Shown here: positions 18,203-29,951 of the stretch, in pieces
Position numbering within the stretch: the first letter of the stretch is position 1
Layout: each line of letters starts with the position of its first letter
NCBI RefSeq assembly: GCF_011772445.1
Contig: NZ_WVZN01000032.1
Span: 15,681 to 73,458 of the forward strand
Length of the DNA: 57,778 bases
Source: Hydrogenophaga sp.
GTDB lineage: Bacteria; Pseudomonadota; Gammaproteobacteria; Burkholderiales; Burkholderiaceae_C
Direction: 5' to 3'
The notes under the pieces: model-generated
Database searches by the model: none
Told to the model about the DNA's origin: nothing
The model's input: only the letters and a program-made list of their open reading frames with translations
Program-made: the position numbers and the translations under genes

Positions 18203-19645
18203 ATGTTGTATCTCTCCACCCGCGGCCACGCGGACCGCAAGCGCTTCTGCGAAATCCTGCTCGAAGGCCTGGCGCCCGACGGTGGCCTGTACCTGCCCGA
18301 GCGCTACCCGCAAGTGGACGCCGCCAGCTTGCAGCGCCTGCGCGGTGTCTTCAACGAAGGCAAGCCCGGTGGCTACGCGGCGCTGGCCTTCGAGATCCTC
18401 TCGCTCTACATCGACGACATTCCCGCGGCCCATCTGCGCGCGATCTGCGAGCGCACCTACACCGAGGCGGTGTTCGGCAACCCGGCCATCGTGCCGCTCA
18501 AGCAACTCGACGACGGCTTCTACCTCGAGGCCCTGTCCAACGGCCCCACGCTGGCCTTCAAGGACATGGCCATGCAACTGCTCGGCCAGCTGTTCGAGTA
18601 CGAACTCGGCCGCCGCGGCGAAGAGCTCAACATCCTGGGCGCCACCAGCGGCGACACCGGCAGCGCGGCCGAGCACGCCATGAAGGGCAAGCGCGGTGTG
18701 CGCGTGTTCATGCTCAGCCCCCACGGCCGCATGAGCCCCTTCCAGCAGGCGCAGATGTTCAGCCTCACGGACCCGAACATCCACAACATCGCCGTCGAGG
18801 GCGTGTTCGACGATTGCCAGGACATCGTCAAGGCCGTCAGCAACGACCTCGACTTCAAGCGCCGCCACAAGATCGGCACGGTCAATTCCATCAACTGGGC
18901 GCGCCTGCTCGCGCAAGTCGTCTATTACTTCGCCGGCTATTTCCAGGCCACGGGCAGTGACAGCGAGCGCGTGAGCTTCACCGTGCCCAGCGGCAACTTC
19001 GGCAACGTCTGCGCCGGTCACGTGGCGCGCCAGATGGGCCTGCCCATCCACCGCCTGGTGGTGGCCACGAACGAAAACGACGTGCTCGACGAGTTCTTCC
19101 GCACCGGCGTCTACCGCGTGCGCGGCAGCGCCGACACGCACGAGACCTCCAGCCCGTCCATGGACATCTCCAAGGCGAGCAATTTCGAACGCTTCGTCTT
19201 CGACCTGGTGGGCCGTGACCCCGCGCGCTGCAAGGCCCTGTTTGCCGACGCGCTGCCGCGCGAGGGCCGCTTCGATCTCAGCGGCGACGCCGTCTTCGCC
19301 GATGCCTCCGCCCACTACGGCTTCCTGAGCGGGCGCAGCACCCACGCCGACCGACTCGCCACCATCCGCGACGTCGACCGCCGCTTCGCCGTGGTGATCG
19401 ACACCCACACCGCCGATGGCGTGAAGGTGGCGCGCGAGCACTTCGAGCCGGGCGTGCCCATGGTGGTGCTGGAAACCGCGCTGCCGATCAAGTTCGCCGA
19501 AACCATCGTCGAGGCGCTGGGCCACGAGCCCGAGCGCCCGGCCGCCTACGCGGGCATCGAGGCGCTGCCCAAGCGCGTGAAGGTCATGGCGGCAGACGCG
19601 GCGGCGGTCAAGGCGTACATCGCCGAGCACACCACGGCCGCATGA
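18203..19645 (+). CDS. thrC: Threonine synthase
   Basis: A 480-residue PLP enzyme converting O-phosphohomoserine to threonine. It is the long (fungal/proteobacterial) type, opening LYLSTRGHADRKRF. The PLP lysine is K120 in LAFKDMAMQ, and GATSGDTGSAAEHA forms the phosphate-binding loop. The ATG at 18203 gives the expected N-terminus; a longer frame back to 18140 would read out of the REP-like element. Its stop overlaps mobB (ATGA). Confidence 0.96.
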   Translation: MLYLSTRGHADRKRFCEILLEGLAPDGGLYLPERYPQVDAASLQRLRGVFNEGKPGGYAALAFEILSLYIDDIPAAHLRAICERTYTEAVFGNPAIVPLKQLDDGFYLEALSNGPTLAFKDMAMQLLGQLFEYELGRRGEELNILGATSGDTGSAAEHAMKGKRGVRVFMLSPHGRMSPFQQAQMFSLTDPNIHNIAVEGVFDDCQDIVKAVSNDLDFKRRHKIGTVNSINWARLLAQVVYYFAGYFQATGSDSERVSFTVPSGNFGNVCAGHVARQMGLPIHRLVVATNENDVLDEFFRTGVYRVRGSADTHETSSPSMDISKASNFERFVFDLVGRDPARCKALFADALPREGRFDLSGDAVFADASAHYGFLSGRSTHADRLATIRDVDRRFAVVIDTHTADGVKVAREHFEPGVPMVVLETALPIKFAETIVEALGHEPERPAAYAGIEALPKRVKVMAADAAAVKAYIAEHTTAA

Positions 19646-20175
19646 ACGTCGTCGGCTTCGCGGGCTTCTCGGGTTCGGGCAAGACCACGCTGGTCGAGCA
19701 GCTCATCCCGGCCCTGCGCCTGCGTGGGCTGCGCGTCTCGGTCATCAAGCACGCGCACCACAGCTTCGACATCGACCACCCCGGCAAGGACACCTGGCGC
19801 CACCGCGAGGCCGGCGCCGTGGAGATCGTGGCCGCCTCGCCCAGGCGCATGGTGGTCATGCGCGAGTTCGAGACCGAGACCACGCACGACGTGCACGCGC
19901 TGGTCGCGCGGCTGAGCGCCGCCGTGGACTGGGTGCTGGTCGAGGGCTTCAAGGCCAGCAGCCTGCCCAAGGTCGAGGTCTGGCGAGAGGCCAGCGGCCA
20001 GCGCGTGATCTACCCGGCGCAGCCGCTGGTGCTGGCCATCGCCACCGACAGCCCCGCCGCCCTGCCCGAGCCACCCGCACGCCCGGTGCTGGATTTGAAC
20101 GCCCCCGATGACGTGGCCGCGTGGCTGGTCGACAATGCCAGCCGGTTCCACTACAGCCCACCCGAGAAGACATGA
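19642..20175 (+). CDS. mobB: Molybdopterin-guanine dinucleotide biosynthesis protein MobB
   Basis: A 177-residue P-loop GTPase that assists MobA in attaching GMP to molybdopterin. The Walker A is GFSGSGKTTL (residues 8-17), with VIKHAHHSFDIDHPGKDT and VLVEGFKASSLPKVEV as family signatures. It overlaps thrC and moeA by 4 bases each, tying molybdopterin assembly to the threonine operon. No mobA is visible in the window. Confidence 0.94.
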   Translation: MNVVGFAGFSGSGKTTLVEQLIPALRLRGLRVSVIKHAHHSFDIDHPGKDTWRHREAGAVEIVAASPRRMVVMREFETETTHDVHALVARLSAAVDWVLVEGFKASSLPKVEVWREASGQRVIYPAQPLVLAIATDSPAALPEPPARPVLDLNAPDDVAAWLVDNASRFHYSPPEKT

Positions 20176-21455
20176 ACGCCCCGGCCCGCGCGCCCCTGAT
20201 GGCCCTGGACGACGCCCTGGCCGCCTTGCTCGGCCGCGCCGCGCCCCTGGCCGGCACCGAATCGGTGCCTACCTTCGACGCCGTGGGCCGCGTGCTCGCC
20301 CAGGACCTGGTGAGCGCCCTGCAGGTGCCCCCGCAAGACAACTCCTCCATGGACGGCTACGCGGTGCGCCGCGCGGACGTGACGGAAAAGGGCGTGGTCC
20401 TGCCCATCAGCCAGCGCATCCCGGCGGGCCACGCAGGCGAACCCCTGCAGCCAGGCACCTGCGCGCGGATCTTCACTGGCGCCCCCATGCCCGAAGGCGC
20501 TGACGCCGTGGTGATGCAGGAGGACACGCGCGAGGTCGGCGGAGACCTGCACGCGGTGCACATCGACGCCATTCCCGAGCCCGGCCAATGGGTGCGCCGC
20601 AGCGGCGAAGACGTGGCGCGCGGCGCCACCGTGCTCACGCGCGGCCAGCGCCTGGACGAGGGCGCGCTCGGCCTGGCGGCCAGCCTGGGGCTGGCGCACC
20701 TGAAGGTGGTGCGCCGTCCGCGCGTGGCCCTGTTCTCCACCGGCGACGAACTCGTGATGCCCGGCGAAGTGCCGCCCGAGGCCATGAAGCCCGGCGCCAT
20801 CTACAACTCCAACCGCTTCTTCCTGCGCGCGCTGCTGCAGCGCTTCGGCTGCGAGGTGAGCGACCTCGGCATCGTCCCCGACAAGCGCGAGGCCACGCTG
20901 GCCGCGCTCAAGACGGCGGCCGACCACCACGACCTCATCCTCACCAGCGGCGGCGTGTCGGTCGGGGAAGAAGACCACATCAAGCCTTCGGTGCAGCAAC
21001 TCGGTGGGCTCGACCTCTGGCAGATCGCCATGAAGCCGGGCAAGCCGTTCGCTTACGGCCACGTGCGGCGCGACGCCGGCGCGGGCGCCGACGCCGCCAC
21101 CGCCTGCCACTTCATCGGCCTGCCGGGCAACCCGGTGTCCAGCTACGTCACCTTCCTGCTGCTGGTGCGGCCCTTCCTGCTCAAGCTGCAGGGCGTGGCC
21201 GACCCCGCCGCCCTGCGCCTGCCGCCCGCCACGCCGCTGCGCGCCGACTTCAGCCTGCCGCGCGCCGACAAGCGCCGCGAGTTCCTTCGCGCGCGCCGCC
21301 ATGGCGACGGTGGCGTCAAGCTCTTTCCCAACCAGAGCTCGGGCGTGCTCACCTCGGTGGTCTGGGCCGACGGCCTGATCGACAACCCATCGGGCACCAC
21401 CATCGCACCTGGCGACACCGTGCGCTTCGTCGCCCTGTCGGACCTGCTCGCATGA
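20172..21455 (+). CDS. moeA: Molybdopterin molybdenumtransferase MoeA
   Basis: A 427-residue enzyme inserting molybdate into adenylylated molybdopterin. DNSSMDGYAVR near residue 57, the MoeA/MogA substrate loop TSGGVSVGEEDH, and GLPGNPVSSYVTF are diagnostic. The ATG at 20172 overlaps the mobB stop, and the moaD ATG overlaps its own TGA. The N-terminus (NAPARAPLMALDDALA) is normal for the family. Confidence 0.96.
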   Translation: MNAPARAPLMALDDALAALLGRAAPLAGTESVPTFDAVGRVLAQDLVSALQVPPQDNSSMDGYAVRRADVTEKGVVLPISQRIPAGHAGEPLQPGTCARIFTGAPMPEGADAVVMQEDTREVGGDLHAVHIDAIPEPGQWVRRSGEDVARGATVLTRGQRLDEGALGLAASLGLAHLKVVRRPRVALFSTGDELVMPGEVPPEAMKPGAIYNSNRFFLRALLQRFGCEVSDLGIVPDKREATLAALKTAADHHDLILTSGGVSVGEEDHIKPSVQQLGGLDLWQIAMKPGKPFAYGHVRRDAGAGADAATACHFIGLPGNPVSSYVTFLLLVRPFLLKLQGVADPAALRLPPATPLRADFSLPRADKRREFLRARRHGDGGVKLFPNQSSGVLTSVVWADGLIDNPSGTTIAPGDTVRFVALSDLLA

Positions 21456-21706
21456 ACACCATCCAGTTGCGCTACTTCGCCTCCATCCGCGAGGCCATCG
21501 GCACCGGTACCGAGCGGCTCAGCACGGCGGCGCCCACACTGGCCGCGCTGCGCGACGAACTCATCGCGCGCGGCGGCGCGCACGCCGAGGCGCTGGCGCG
21601 CGGCAAGGCCGTGCGCGTCTCGCTCAACCAGACCATGGCCGACGAATCCGCCGCGCTCGCCGATGGCGCCGAGGTGGCTTTCTTCCCGCCCGTCACCGGG
21701 GGATGA
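21452..21706 (+). CDS. moaD: Molybdopterin synthase sulfur carrier subunit MoaD
   Basis: An 84-residue ubiquitin-fold sulfur carrier. The C-terminal Gly-Gly (PPVTGG) that is thiocarboxylated is intact, and LRYFASIREAIG opens the protein. It works as a heterotetramer with MoaE, whose gene overlaps it by 4 bases. Confidence 0.95.
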   Translation: MNTIQLRYFASIREAIGTGTERLSTAAPTLAALRDELIARGGAHAEALARGKAVRVSLNQTMADESAALADGAEVAFFPPVTGG

Positions 21707-22182
21707 GCGTGGCCAGCCGGGTCTCCATCCAGACCGATGACTTCGACCTGAGCACCGAGGTCGCGCGCCTGCGCGCGCAGGACAAGGGCGTGGGCGCCGT
21801 GTGCAGCTTCATCGGCACCGTGCGCGATCGCAACGACGGCCAGTCCGTCAGCGCGATGGAGCTGGAGCACTACCCCGGCATGACCGAAAAGGCCATCGAG
21901 GCCATGATCGACGAGGCCTTCCGCCGCTTCCAGATCCTGGGCGCACGGGTCATCCACCGCGTGGGGCCGCTCCAGCCACTCGACCAGATCGTGCTGGTGG
22001 TCGTCAGCTCGGCGCACCGCGGCCAGAGCTTCCAGGCCTGCGAGTTCCTGATGGACTACCTCAAGACCCGGGCGCCGTTCTGGAAGAAGGAAGAGACGCC
22101 CGCCGGCGCGCGCTGGGTCGACGCGCGCGTGAGCGACGACGCGGCGCTGGCGCGCTGGGGCATCCAGGCGGGCAACGCCTAA
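21703..22182 (+). CDS. moaE: Molybdopterin synthase catalytic subunit MoaE
   Basis: A 159-residue subunit that converts precursor Z to molybdopterin using MoaD thiocarboxylate. CSFIGTVRDRNDG, LEHYPGMTEKAIEA and the active-site lysines in APFWKKEETPAG are present. It is the last of the tightly overlapping mobB-moeA-moaD-moaE set. Confidence 0.95.
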   Translation: MSVASRVSIQTDDFDLSTEVARLRAQDKGVGAVCSFIGTVRDRNDGQSVSAMELEHYPGMTEKAIEAMIDEAFRRFQILGARVIHRVGPLQPLDQIVLVVVSSAHRGQSFQACEFLMDYLKTRAPFWKKEETPAGARWVDARVSDDAALARWGIQAGNA

Positions 22183-22192
22183 AAAGCTGGCG

Positions 22193-22945
22193 ATGGGCCC
22201 TGCCGTGATTGAGGCCATCGAACGCAACACGGTCCAGGCCGTGGCACCGGAGCATGTGGACGAGGGGCTGCCCGGCTGGCTGCTGCCCATGGACCGCGGC
22301 ACCGTGGGGCGGGCGCAGTGCGCGGTGCCGCTGTCGCACGCGGTGCCCGACCCGGCCCTCATCGACACCATTGCCGAGCGCTACCGAGCGCGTGGCTTCG
22401 CGGTGGCCTGGCGCTTGCCCGAATTGCCCGAGTGGGACGCCTTCGTCCATGCCCTGGCCGAGCGCGGTTTCACCCGCACCCAGCCCACGCAAACCCACAT
22501 CGCCGAAGCCGCCGAACTGTTGCGGCGCCTGCCGGACCCGCCGCAGGGCATCGAACTGCGCCTGACGGACACGCCCGACGCGGCCTGGCTGGCCATGTTC
22601 CTCGGCGAAGGGCTGGACCCGGTGGACGGCGCGAGCCGCTCGCGCGCGCTCTCGCGCGCCGTCGGCACGCGCTTTGCCAGCCTGAGCGAAGCGGGCCAGA
22701 CCCTGGCCTGCGGTGCCGCCAGCTTCAGCCACGGCTGGTTGGGCGTGCACGGCATGCGCACGGCGGCGCGCCAGCGCGGGCGCGGCTTGGCGGGCATGGT
22801 GCTGCGCGCCATGGCGGGTGAGGCGCTGCGCCGGGGCATCCCGCGCGTGTTCCTGCAAGTCACGGCGGACAACACGCCCGCGCTGGCGCTCTACCAGCGC
22901 GCAGGCTTCCAACTGGCCTGGCCGTACGCCTACTGGAGAAATTGA
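22193..22945 (+). CDS. GNAT-family N-acetyltransferase
   Basis: A 250-residue protein with an acetyl-CoA-binding GNAT core in the C-terminal half: [17 protein letters not shown] is the pyrophosphate-binding loop and helix, and [13 protein letters not shown] is the final motif. The N-terminal about 100 residues are a divergent region without a recognised domain. It starts 10 bases after moaE, so it may be cotranscribed. The substrate is unknown. Confidence 0.85.
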   Translation: MGPAVIEAIERNTVQAVAPEHVDEGLPGWLLPMDRGTVGRAQCAVPLSHAVPDPALIDTIAERYRARGFAVAWRLPELPEWDAFVHALAERGFTRTQPTQTHIAEAAELLRRLPDPPQGIELRLTDTPDAAWLAMFLGEGLDPVDGASRSRALSRAVGTRFASLSEAGQTLACGAASFSHGWLGVHGMRTAARQRGRGLAGMVLRAMAGEALRRGIPRVFLQVTADNTPALALYQRAGFQLAWPYAYWRN

Positions 22946-22947
22946 AC

Positions 22948-23020
22948 CACCCCTGCCGCGCTTTGCGCGACCCCCTCAAGGGGGCGGCACCTGCAGCCCG
23001 GCGGAGCCGGTTCCGGTGCC
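22948..23020. repeat. REP-like triple-hairpin element, copy 2
   Basis: Hairpins CGCGC/GCGCG (22957-22969), CCCCCT/AGGGGG (22971-22984 with almost no loop) and CCGGC/GCCGG with a GGA loop (22998-23010) follow the same order as the copy at 18068. It lies between the GNAT gene and clpB and may limit read-through. Confidence 0.72.
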
Positions 23021-23109
23021 CTGGGGCGCTGTCGATGTCCTGCCGGCTTGAAAATGACCCCATCGCCGCCATGTGCTTGGCAATCCACTTTTTCCGGAGC
23101 GCCCCTCTC

Positions 23110-25716
<2,607 letters not shown>

Positions 25717-25755
25717 GGCCCGGGCCGGGTGCCCTGGGACGACGGCCGGCGGCGC

Positions 25756-25995
25756 TCAGGCCGCCTCGTCGTCGGTCTCGGCCAGTACCGGCACCTGGAC
25801 GTCTTGCAGGTAGCCCTGCGCGGCCAGCCGGCGGGCCAGGTCGCGCACGTCCTCGCCCAGCAGGCGCGAGAGTTCGCGCAGGCTGCGCCGGCCATTGGCC
25901 ATCAGCAGCAGGGTGTGCGCCCGGCGGTCCAGCCCGTCGGGGCGGGCCAGCGCCTCCCAGGCGCGCGGCGTTTTCGTGTACAGCTTGCCTTCCAT
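25756..25995 (-). CDS. Small conserved-looking protein of unknown function
   Basis: A 79-residue acidic-tailed protein (LAETDDEAA) with a helical region HTLLLMANGRRSLRELSRLLGEDVRDLARRLA that looks like a winged-helix or helical adaptor. The ATG at 25995 (MEGKLYTKT) was chosen over an upstream start at 26202 because the extra 69 residues look non-coding. No strong ribosome binding site is seen. It is divergent from the DUF1631 gene. The 233 bases between them hold a possible TATAAC -10 at 26182-26187. Confidence 0.55.
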   Translation of the reverse strand: MEGKLYTKTPRAWEALARPDGLDRRAHTLLLMANGRRSLRELSRLLGEDVRDLARRLAAQGYLQDVQVPVLAETDDEAA

Positions 25996-26228
25996 GTCAC
26001 GGCGAGGATGCACCAACGGCGTGACCTCGCGATGAAAGCACGCCTGGCCGTCAGACAAATTCAAGAACCGGGCCAACCCGGCTTCCCGCCGTCCGCGCCC
26101 CATCGGCGACCGATTGGAACCCCAAGGGGTACCCCTGTCCGGAAAACGGCCGATCACCACATCGATCACATCTGACGACGCTATAACCGTGACCTGCATC
26201 ACGTGACGATTGCAGGTCCCTCGCCCCC

Positions 26229-28652
26229 ATGACCGTTCCCTCTCCCTTGTTGGAGCAGTGCTTCGAGGAAGCCATCCGCCACGCGGCCCCCATGCTGGGC
26301 CGCTGCATCGACGTGGGCGTCTCCTCCCTGCAGAACGAGGAGAAGGAGATGCGCGAGGTGGCCGCGCGGGACCGCGCGGCGCGGTCCTGGTTCGCGCTGC
26401 TCAAGCACCGCAACGCCTGGGGTCCCAGCTTCGCGCAGCGCCTGAAGGCCGCGTTGCGCACCGGCTACAACGAGGGCAACACCTCCAGCCTGGCGCTGCT
26501 GTCCAACACCGAGCTGCTGGCCCTGGTGGACGACAACGCGGTCGCCGAATCCATCGAATCCGCCAAGCTGCTGCAGAACCTGCTGCCCGAGGTGGAGCAG
26601 GCCCTGGCCGTGCTGGACGCGCGCATGAGTTCGCTCATCGGTCTGGACACCGTGCATGCCGAGAAGAACCCGCTGCGCCCCTCGGTGTACGTGCGGGTGC
26701 TGCGCGAGCTGCTGGCCGCCAGCGAGAACGACGCCGAGGTGCGCACCCTGTGGATGCGCCACCTGGCCCCGGTGCTGGGCCGCGAACTGCGCGGCCTGTA
26801 CGAAAACCTGGCGCTGATGCTGCAGCGGGCCAACGTGCAGGAGGCCAGCTACCGCGTGCGCCTGGTGGCCGACCCGCAGGCCACGCGCCCCACGCCGCCC
26901 AAGCGCGACCTGCTCGACTTCGAGTTCACCCCCGGTGGCGTGGCCACGGAAGGCCACGCCCCGGCACCGGCCCAGCCGGCCTATGGCCTCATGCCGGCCA
27001 TGGGCGACCTGGCCCGCGCCCACCCCACCATCGACCACGACGTGATGCAGCAGTTCCTGCAGCACGGCGGCGAGGAGTTCGAGCAGTCGCTGGACGAGCA
27101 GTACTACCGCCAGCTCGACCGCGAGATGGCGGCGGTGAAGGCCGAGGCCGCGCTCCCCGTGCTCGACGACGTCGTGCTGGAAGAGGAGCGCACGCGCTTT
27201 CGCGACCTGCCGGTGGTGGACCGGCCCGCGCGCGGCGTCAGCATCGGCTCGCAGCTCAACCAGCAGGACTGGGGCGACTTCGCCAGCGCCGTGCGGCGCT
27301 CGCGCGAGCTGCTCGACCTCAAGCGCCAGGCCCGTTCCGTGGGCCAGGCCGTGGGCCTGGACGTGGTGCGCAAGCTGGTCAACCAGGTCGCCCGCGACCC
27401 GCTGCTGCTGGCGCCGGTGCGCGAGGCCGTGGTGGCGCTGGAGCCCGCGCTGCTCAACCAGGCGCTCACGCAGCCGCGTTATTTCAACGAAGACGCCCAC
27501 CCGGCGCGCCGCCTCGTCGAAAGCGTGGCGCAGCGCAGCTTCCGCTACAACGACGAGTTCAGCGAAGAGTTCGAGTCCTTCTTCGGCCCGGTGCGCGACG
27601 CGTTCCGTCAGCTCAACGAACGCGCCAGCAAGGAGCCCAAGGCCTTCGGCGAGGCGCTGGACAAGCTGCGCGGCCACTGGCGGTCGCAGGACGAGCGCGA
27701 GCAACAGCAGCAGAAGGACCGCCTGCACGCCCTGCGCCACGCCGAGGAACGCCAGGCACTGGCCGACCGCATCGCCTGGGACCTGAGCCAGCGCGCCGAC
27801 GTGGAGAACGCGCCGGGCTTCATCCTCGACTTCATCTACGGCAGTTGGGCGCTGGTGCTGGCGCAGGCCGAAATGGGCCTGCCCGACAGCCAGAACGACC
27901 TCAACGCCTACCGCAAGGCCGTCACCGACCTGCTCTGGAGCATCCGCAAGGAAGTGACCCTGCGCCGCCCGGCCGACCTGTTCCGCATCATCCCCGGCCT
28001 CATCAAGACCCTGCACCAGGGCCTGGACGCCCTGGGCAAGACCCGCGACGAAACCAAGCCCTTCTTCGACGCCCTGATGCGCCTGCACGAGCCGGTGCTG
28101 GGCCTGCGCCGCGCCAAGGTGCGCAGCGACTCGGGCCATTCCGATCCGATCCCGCTGGAGCAGATCGTCGACCCGACCGTTTTCGACGAGTTCGCGCCGG
28201 CCACCCCCGAGCAGCGCCTGCCCAAGGCGGCCGCGCAGCCCTGGCTGGGCCAGAAGGAACTGGCCGAGGCGGGCTTCGAGGACACCCTGGCCTCCGACCT
28301 CGGCGGCCTGCATGGCGAGGTCGACTCCGACAGCATGCCCCTGGGCGGGGAGGGCGAGGCGCTGGACGCCGAGCAACTGCTGATGTCGCTGCGCGAAGGC
28401 ACCTGGGTCGACCTGTATTCGCATGGCGAGTGGCTGCGCGCCCAGCTCATCTGGGCCAGCACGCGCGGCACCCTGTTCATGTTCACCAGCCGGGGCGGGC
28501 GCGCCCACTCCATGACCAAGCGCGTGTGCGTGCGGCTCATCCGCAACCGCTGGCTGCGCCCGGTCGAGGCCCGGCCGGTGGTGCAGACGGCGCTGGAATC
28601 GGTGCTGGCGTCGGGTGCGCCCCCGGTGCTGGAACCCGTGAGCGTGCAGTAA
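26229..28652 (+). CDS. DUF1631 domain-containing protein
   Basis: An 807-residue, mostly helical, soluble protein covering the whole length of the DUF1631 family. Segments include LLEQCFEEAIRHAAPMLGR at the N-terminus. The C-terminal segment (EGTWVDLYSHGEWLRAQLIW) has the beta-rich look of a PilZ-like domain, which in other proteins binds cyclic di-GMP. That link is weak here, because no RxxxR/NxSxxG pair is obvious. No signal peptide. Function is unknown. Confidence 0.88.
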   Translation: MTVPSPLLEQCFEEAIRHAAPMLGRCIDVGVSSLQNEEKEMREVAARDRAARSWFALLKHRNAWGPSFAQRLKAALRTGYNEGNTSSLALLSNTELLALVDDNAVAESIESAKLLQNLLPEVEQALAVLDARMSSLIGLDTVHAEKNPLRPSVYVRVLRELLAASENDAEVRTLWMRHLAPVLGRELRGLYENLALMLQRANVQEASYRVRLVADPQATRPTPPKRDLLDFEFTPGGVATEGHAPAPAQPAYGLMPAMGDLARAHPTIDHDVMQQFLQHGGEEFEQSLDEQYYRQLDREMAAVKAEAALPVLDDVVLEEERTRFRDLPVVDRPARGVSIGSQLNQQDWGDFASAVRRSRELLDLKRQARSVGQAVGLDVVRKLVNQVARDPLLLAPVREAVVALEPALLNQALTQPRYFNEDAHPARRLVESVAQRSFRYNDEFSEEFESFFGPVRDAFRQLNERASKEPKAFGEALDKLRGHWRSQDEREQQQQKDRLHALRHAEERQALADRIAWDLSQRADVENAPGFILDFIYGSWALVLAQAEMGLPDSQNDLNAYRKAVTDLLWSIRKEVTLRRPADLFRIIPGLIKTLHQGLDALGKTRDETKPFFDALMRLHEPVLGLRRAKVRSDSGHSDPIPLEQIVDPTVFDEFAPATPEQRLPKAAAQPWLGQKELAEAGFEDTLASDLGGLHGEVDSDSMPLGGEGEALDAEQLLMSLREGTWVDLYSHGEWLRAQLIWASTRGTLFMFTSRGGRAHSMTKRVCVRLIRNRWLRPVEARPVVQTALESVLASGAPPVLEPVSVQ

Positions 28653-28697
28653 CCGTTCGCGCACCCGCGTGGCGCGGGCTGGGTACCATCTCGGCCC

Positions 28698-29951
28698 ATG
28701 ACTTCCGCCGCCGCCGCCCTGGGCACGCTGCCCCCTGCCCATCCTGCCCCGCTCAAGCAAGACGCCGCCGTCATCGGTCTGGTCGGCCTGGCGCACGGCA
28801 CGTCCCACTTCTCCCACATGCTGCTGGCGCCGCTGTTTCCGGTGTTCATCCGGGACTTCGGCCTGGGCTTTGCCGACGTGGGCCTGCTGATGACGGTGTT
28901 CTTCGTCATCTCGGGCATTGGCCAGGCGTTGTCGGGCTTTCTGGTCGACCGCGTGGGCGCGCGCCCGGTGCTGTTCGCGGCCATCAGCTGTTTCCTCGCC
29001 GCCTCGCTGGTGGCTTCTCAGGCCACGGGCTACTGGGGGCTGATGGCGGTGGCCGTGCTCGCGGGCATCGGCAACGCGCCGTTCCATCCCTGCGACTTCA
29101 CCATCCTCAACCAGCGCGTCTCGAATGAGCGCCTGGGTCACGCCTTCAGCGTGCACGGCGTCACCGGCAGCCTGGGCTGGGCGCTGGCGCCGGTGTTCCT
29201 GGTCGGCATCACCAGCATGAGCGACTGGCGCACCGCCTACTACTCGGCGGCGCTGCTCTACCTGGGTGTGCTGGCGCTGCTCTGGTGGCAGCGCGACAAG
29301 CTGCTGACCCAGGTGGTGGTGCGCGCGCCCGCGGCGCCCGGCGCGGCCAAGGCGCGGGACCTGGACTTCCTCAAGCTGCCCGTGGTCTGGTGGTGCTTCG
29401 CCTTCTTCCTGCTGTCCACCATGACCTTGGCCGTGGTGCAGAGCTTCGTGCCGTCCATCCTGCAGGCGGTCTACGGCACCTCGATGGAGGCCGCCACCTT
29501 CACCGTCAGCGCCTACATGCTGTGTTCGGCCGTCGGCATGTTCGTGGGCGGCTTCGTGGCGGTCTACGGCCAGCGGCGCCGGATCAGCAGCGACACCGTG
29601 CTGGCCTGGGGCATGGGCCTGGGCGCGCTGCTGATGCTGCTGTGCGCCACCGGCTGGTTCGGTGAGGCCGGCACCATGGTCGTGCTCGCCGCCACGGGCT
29701 TTGCGCTTGGCGTGGCCGGGCCCAGCCGCGATCTGCTCATCAAGCGCGCCACCCCCAAGGGCGCCACGGGCCGGGTCTACGGCACGGTCTACTCGGGCCT
29801 GGACGTGGGCTTCGCGCTTTCGCCGCTGGTGTTCGGTGTGCTGATGGACCACGGCTGGTACGCGGCCACGCTGGCCGGCGGCGCCGTCGTGCTGGCCCTG
29901 TCGGCCTACGCCGCGCTCGGCGTGGGCAAGCGCGTGGAGGCGACCCGATGA
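28698..29951 (+). CDS. Major facilitator superfamily exporter, fosmidomycin-resistance (Fsr) type
   Basis: A 417-residue transporter with about 12 transmembrane segments. HGTSHFSHMLLAPLFPVFIRDFGL and GFLVDRVGARPVLF (the MFS loop 2-3 motif) place it near the Fsr group of drug exporters. The N-terminal 30 residues are Ala/Pro-rich. Its stop overlaps the start of the ThDP enzyme (ATGA), so the two are cotranslated; the exporter may move a substrate or product of that enzyme, which is inference. Confidence 0.88.
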   Translation: MTSAAAALGTLPPAHPAPLKQDAAVIGLVGLAHGTSHFSHMLLAPLFPVFIRDFGLGFADVGLLMTVFFVISGIGQALSGFLVDRVGARPVLFAAISCFLAASLVASQATGYWGLMAVAVLAGIGNAPFHPCDFTILNQRVSNERLGHAFSVHGVTGSLGWALAPVFLVGITSMSDWRTAYYSAALLYLGVLALLWWQRDKLLTQVVVRAPAAPGAAKARDLDFLKLPVVWWCFAFFLLSTMTLAVVQSFVPSILQAVYGTSMEAATFTVSAYMLCSAVGMFVGGFVAVYGQRRRISSDTVLAWGMGLGALLMLLCATGWFGEAGTMVVLAATGFALGVAGPSRDLLIKRATPKGATGRVYGTVYSGLDVGFALSPLVFGVLMDHGWYAATLAGGAVVLALSAYAALGVGKRVEATR

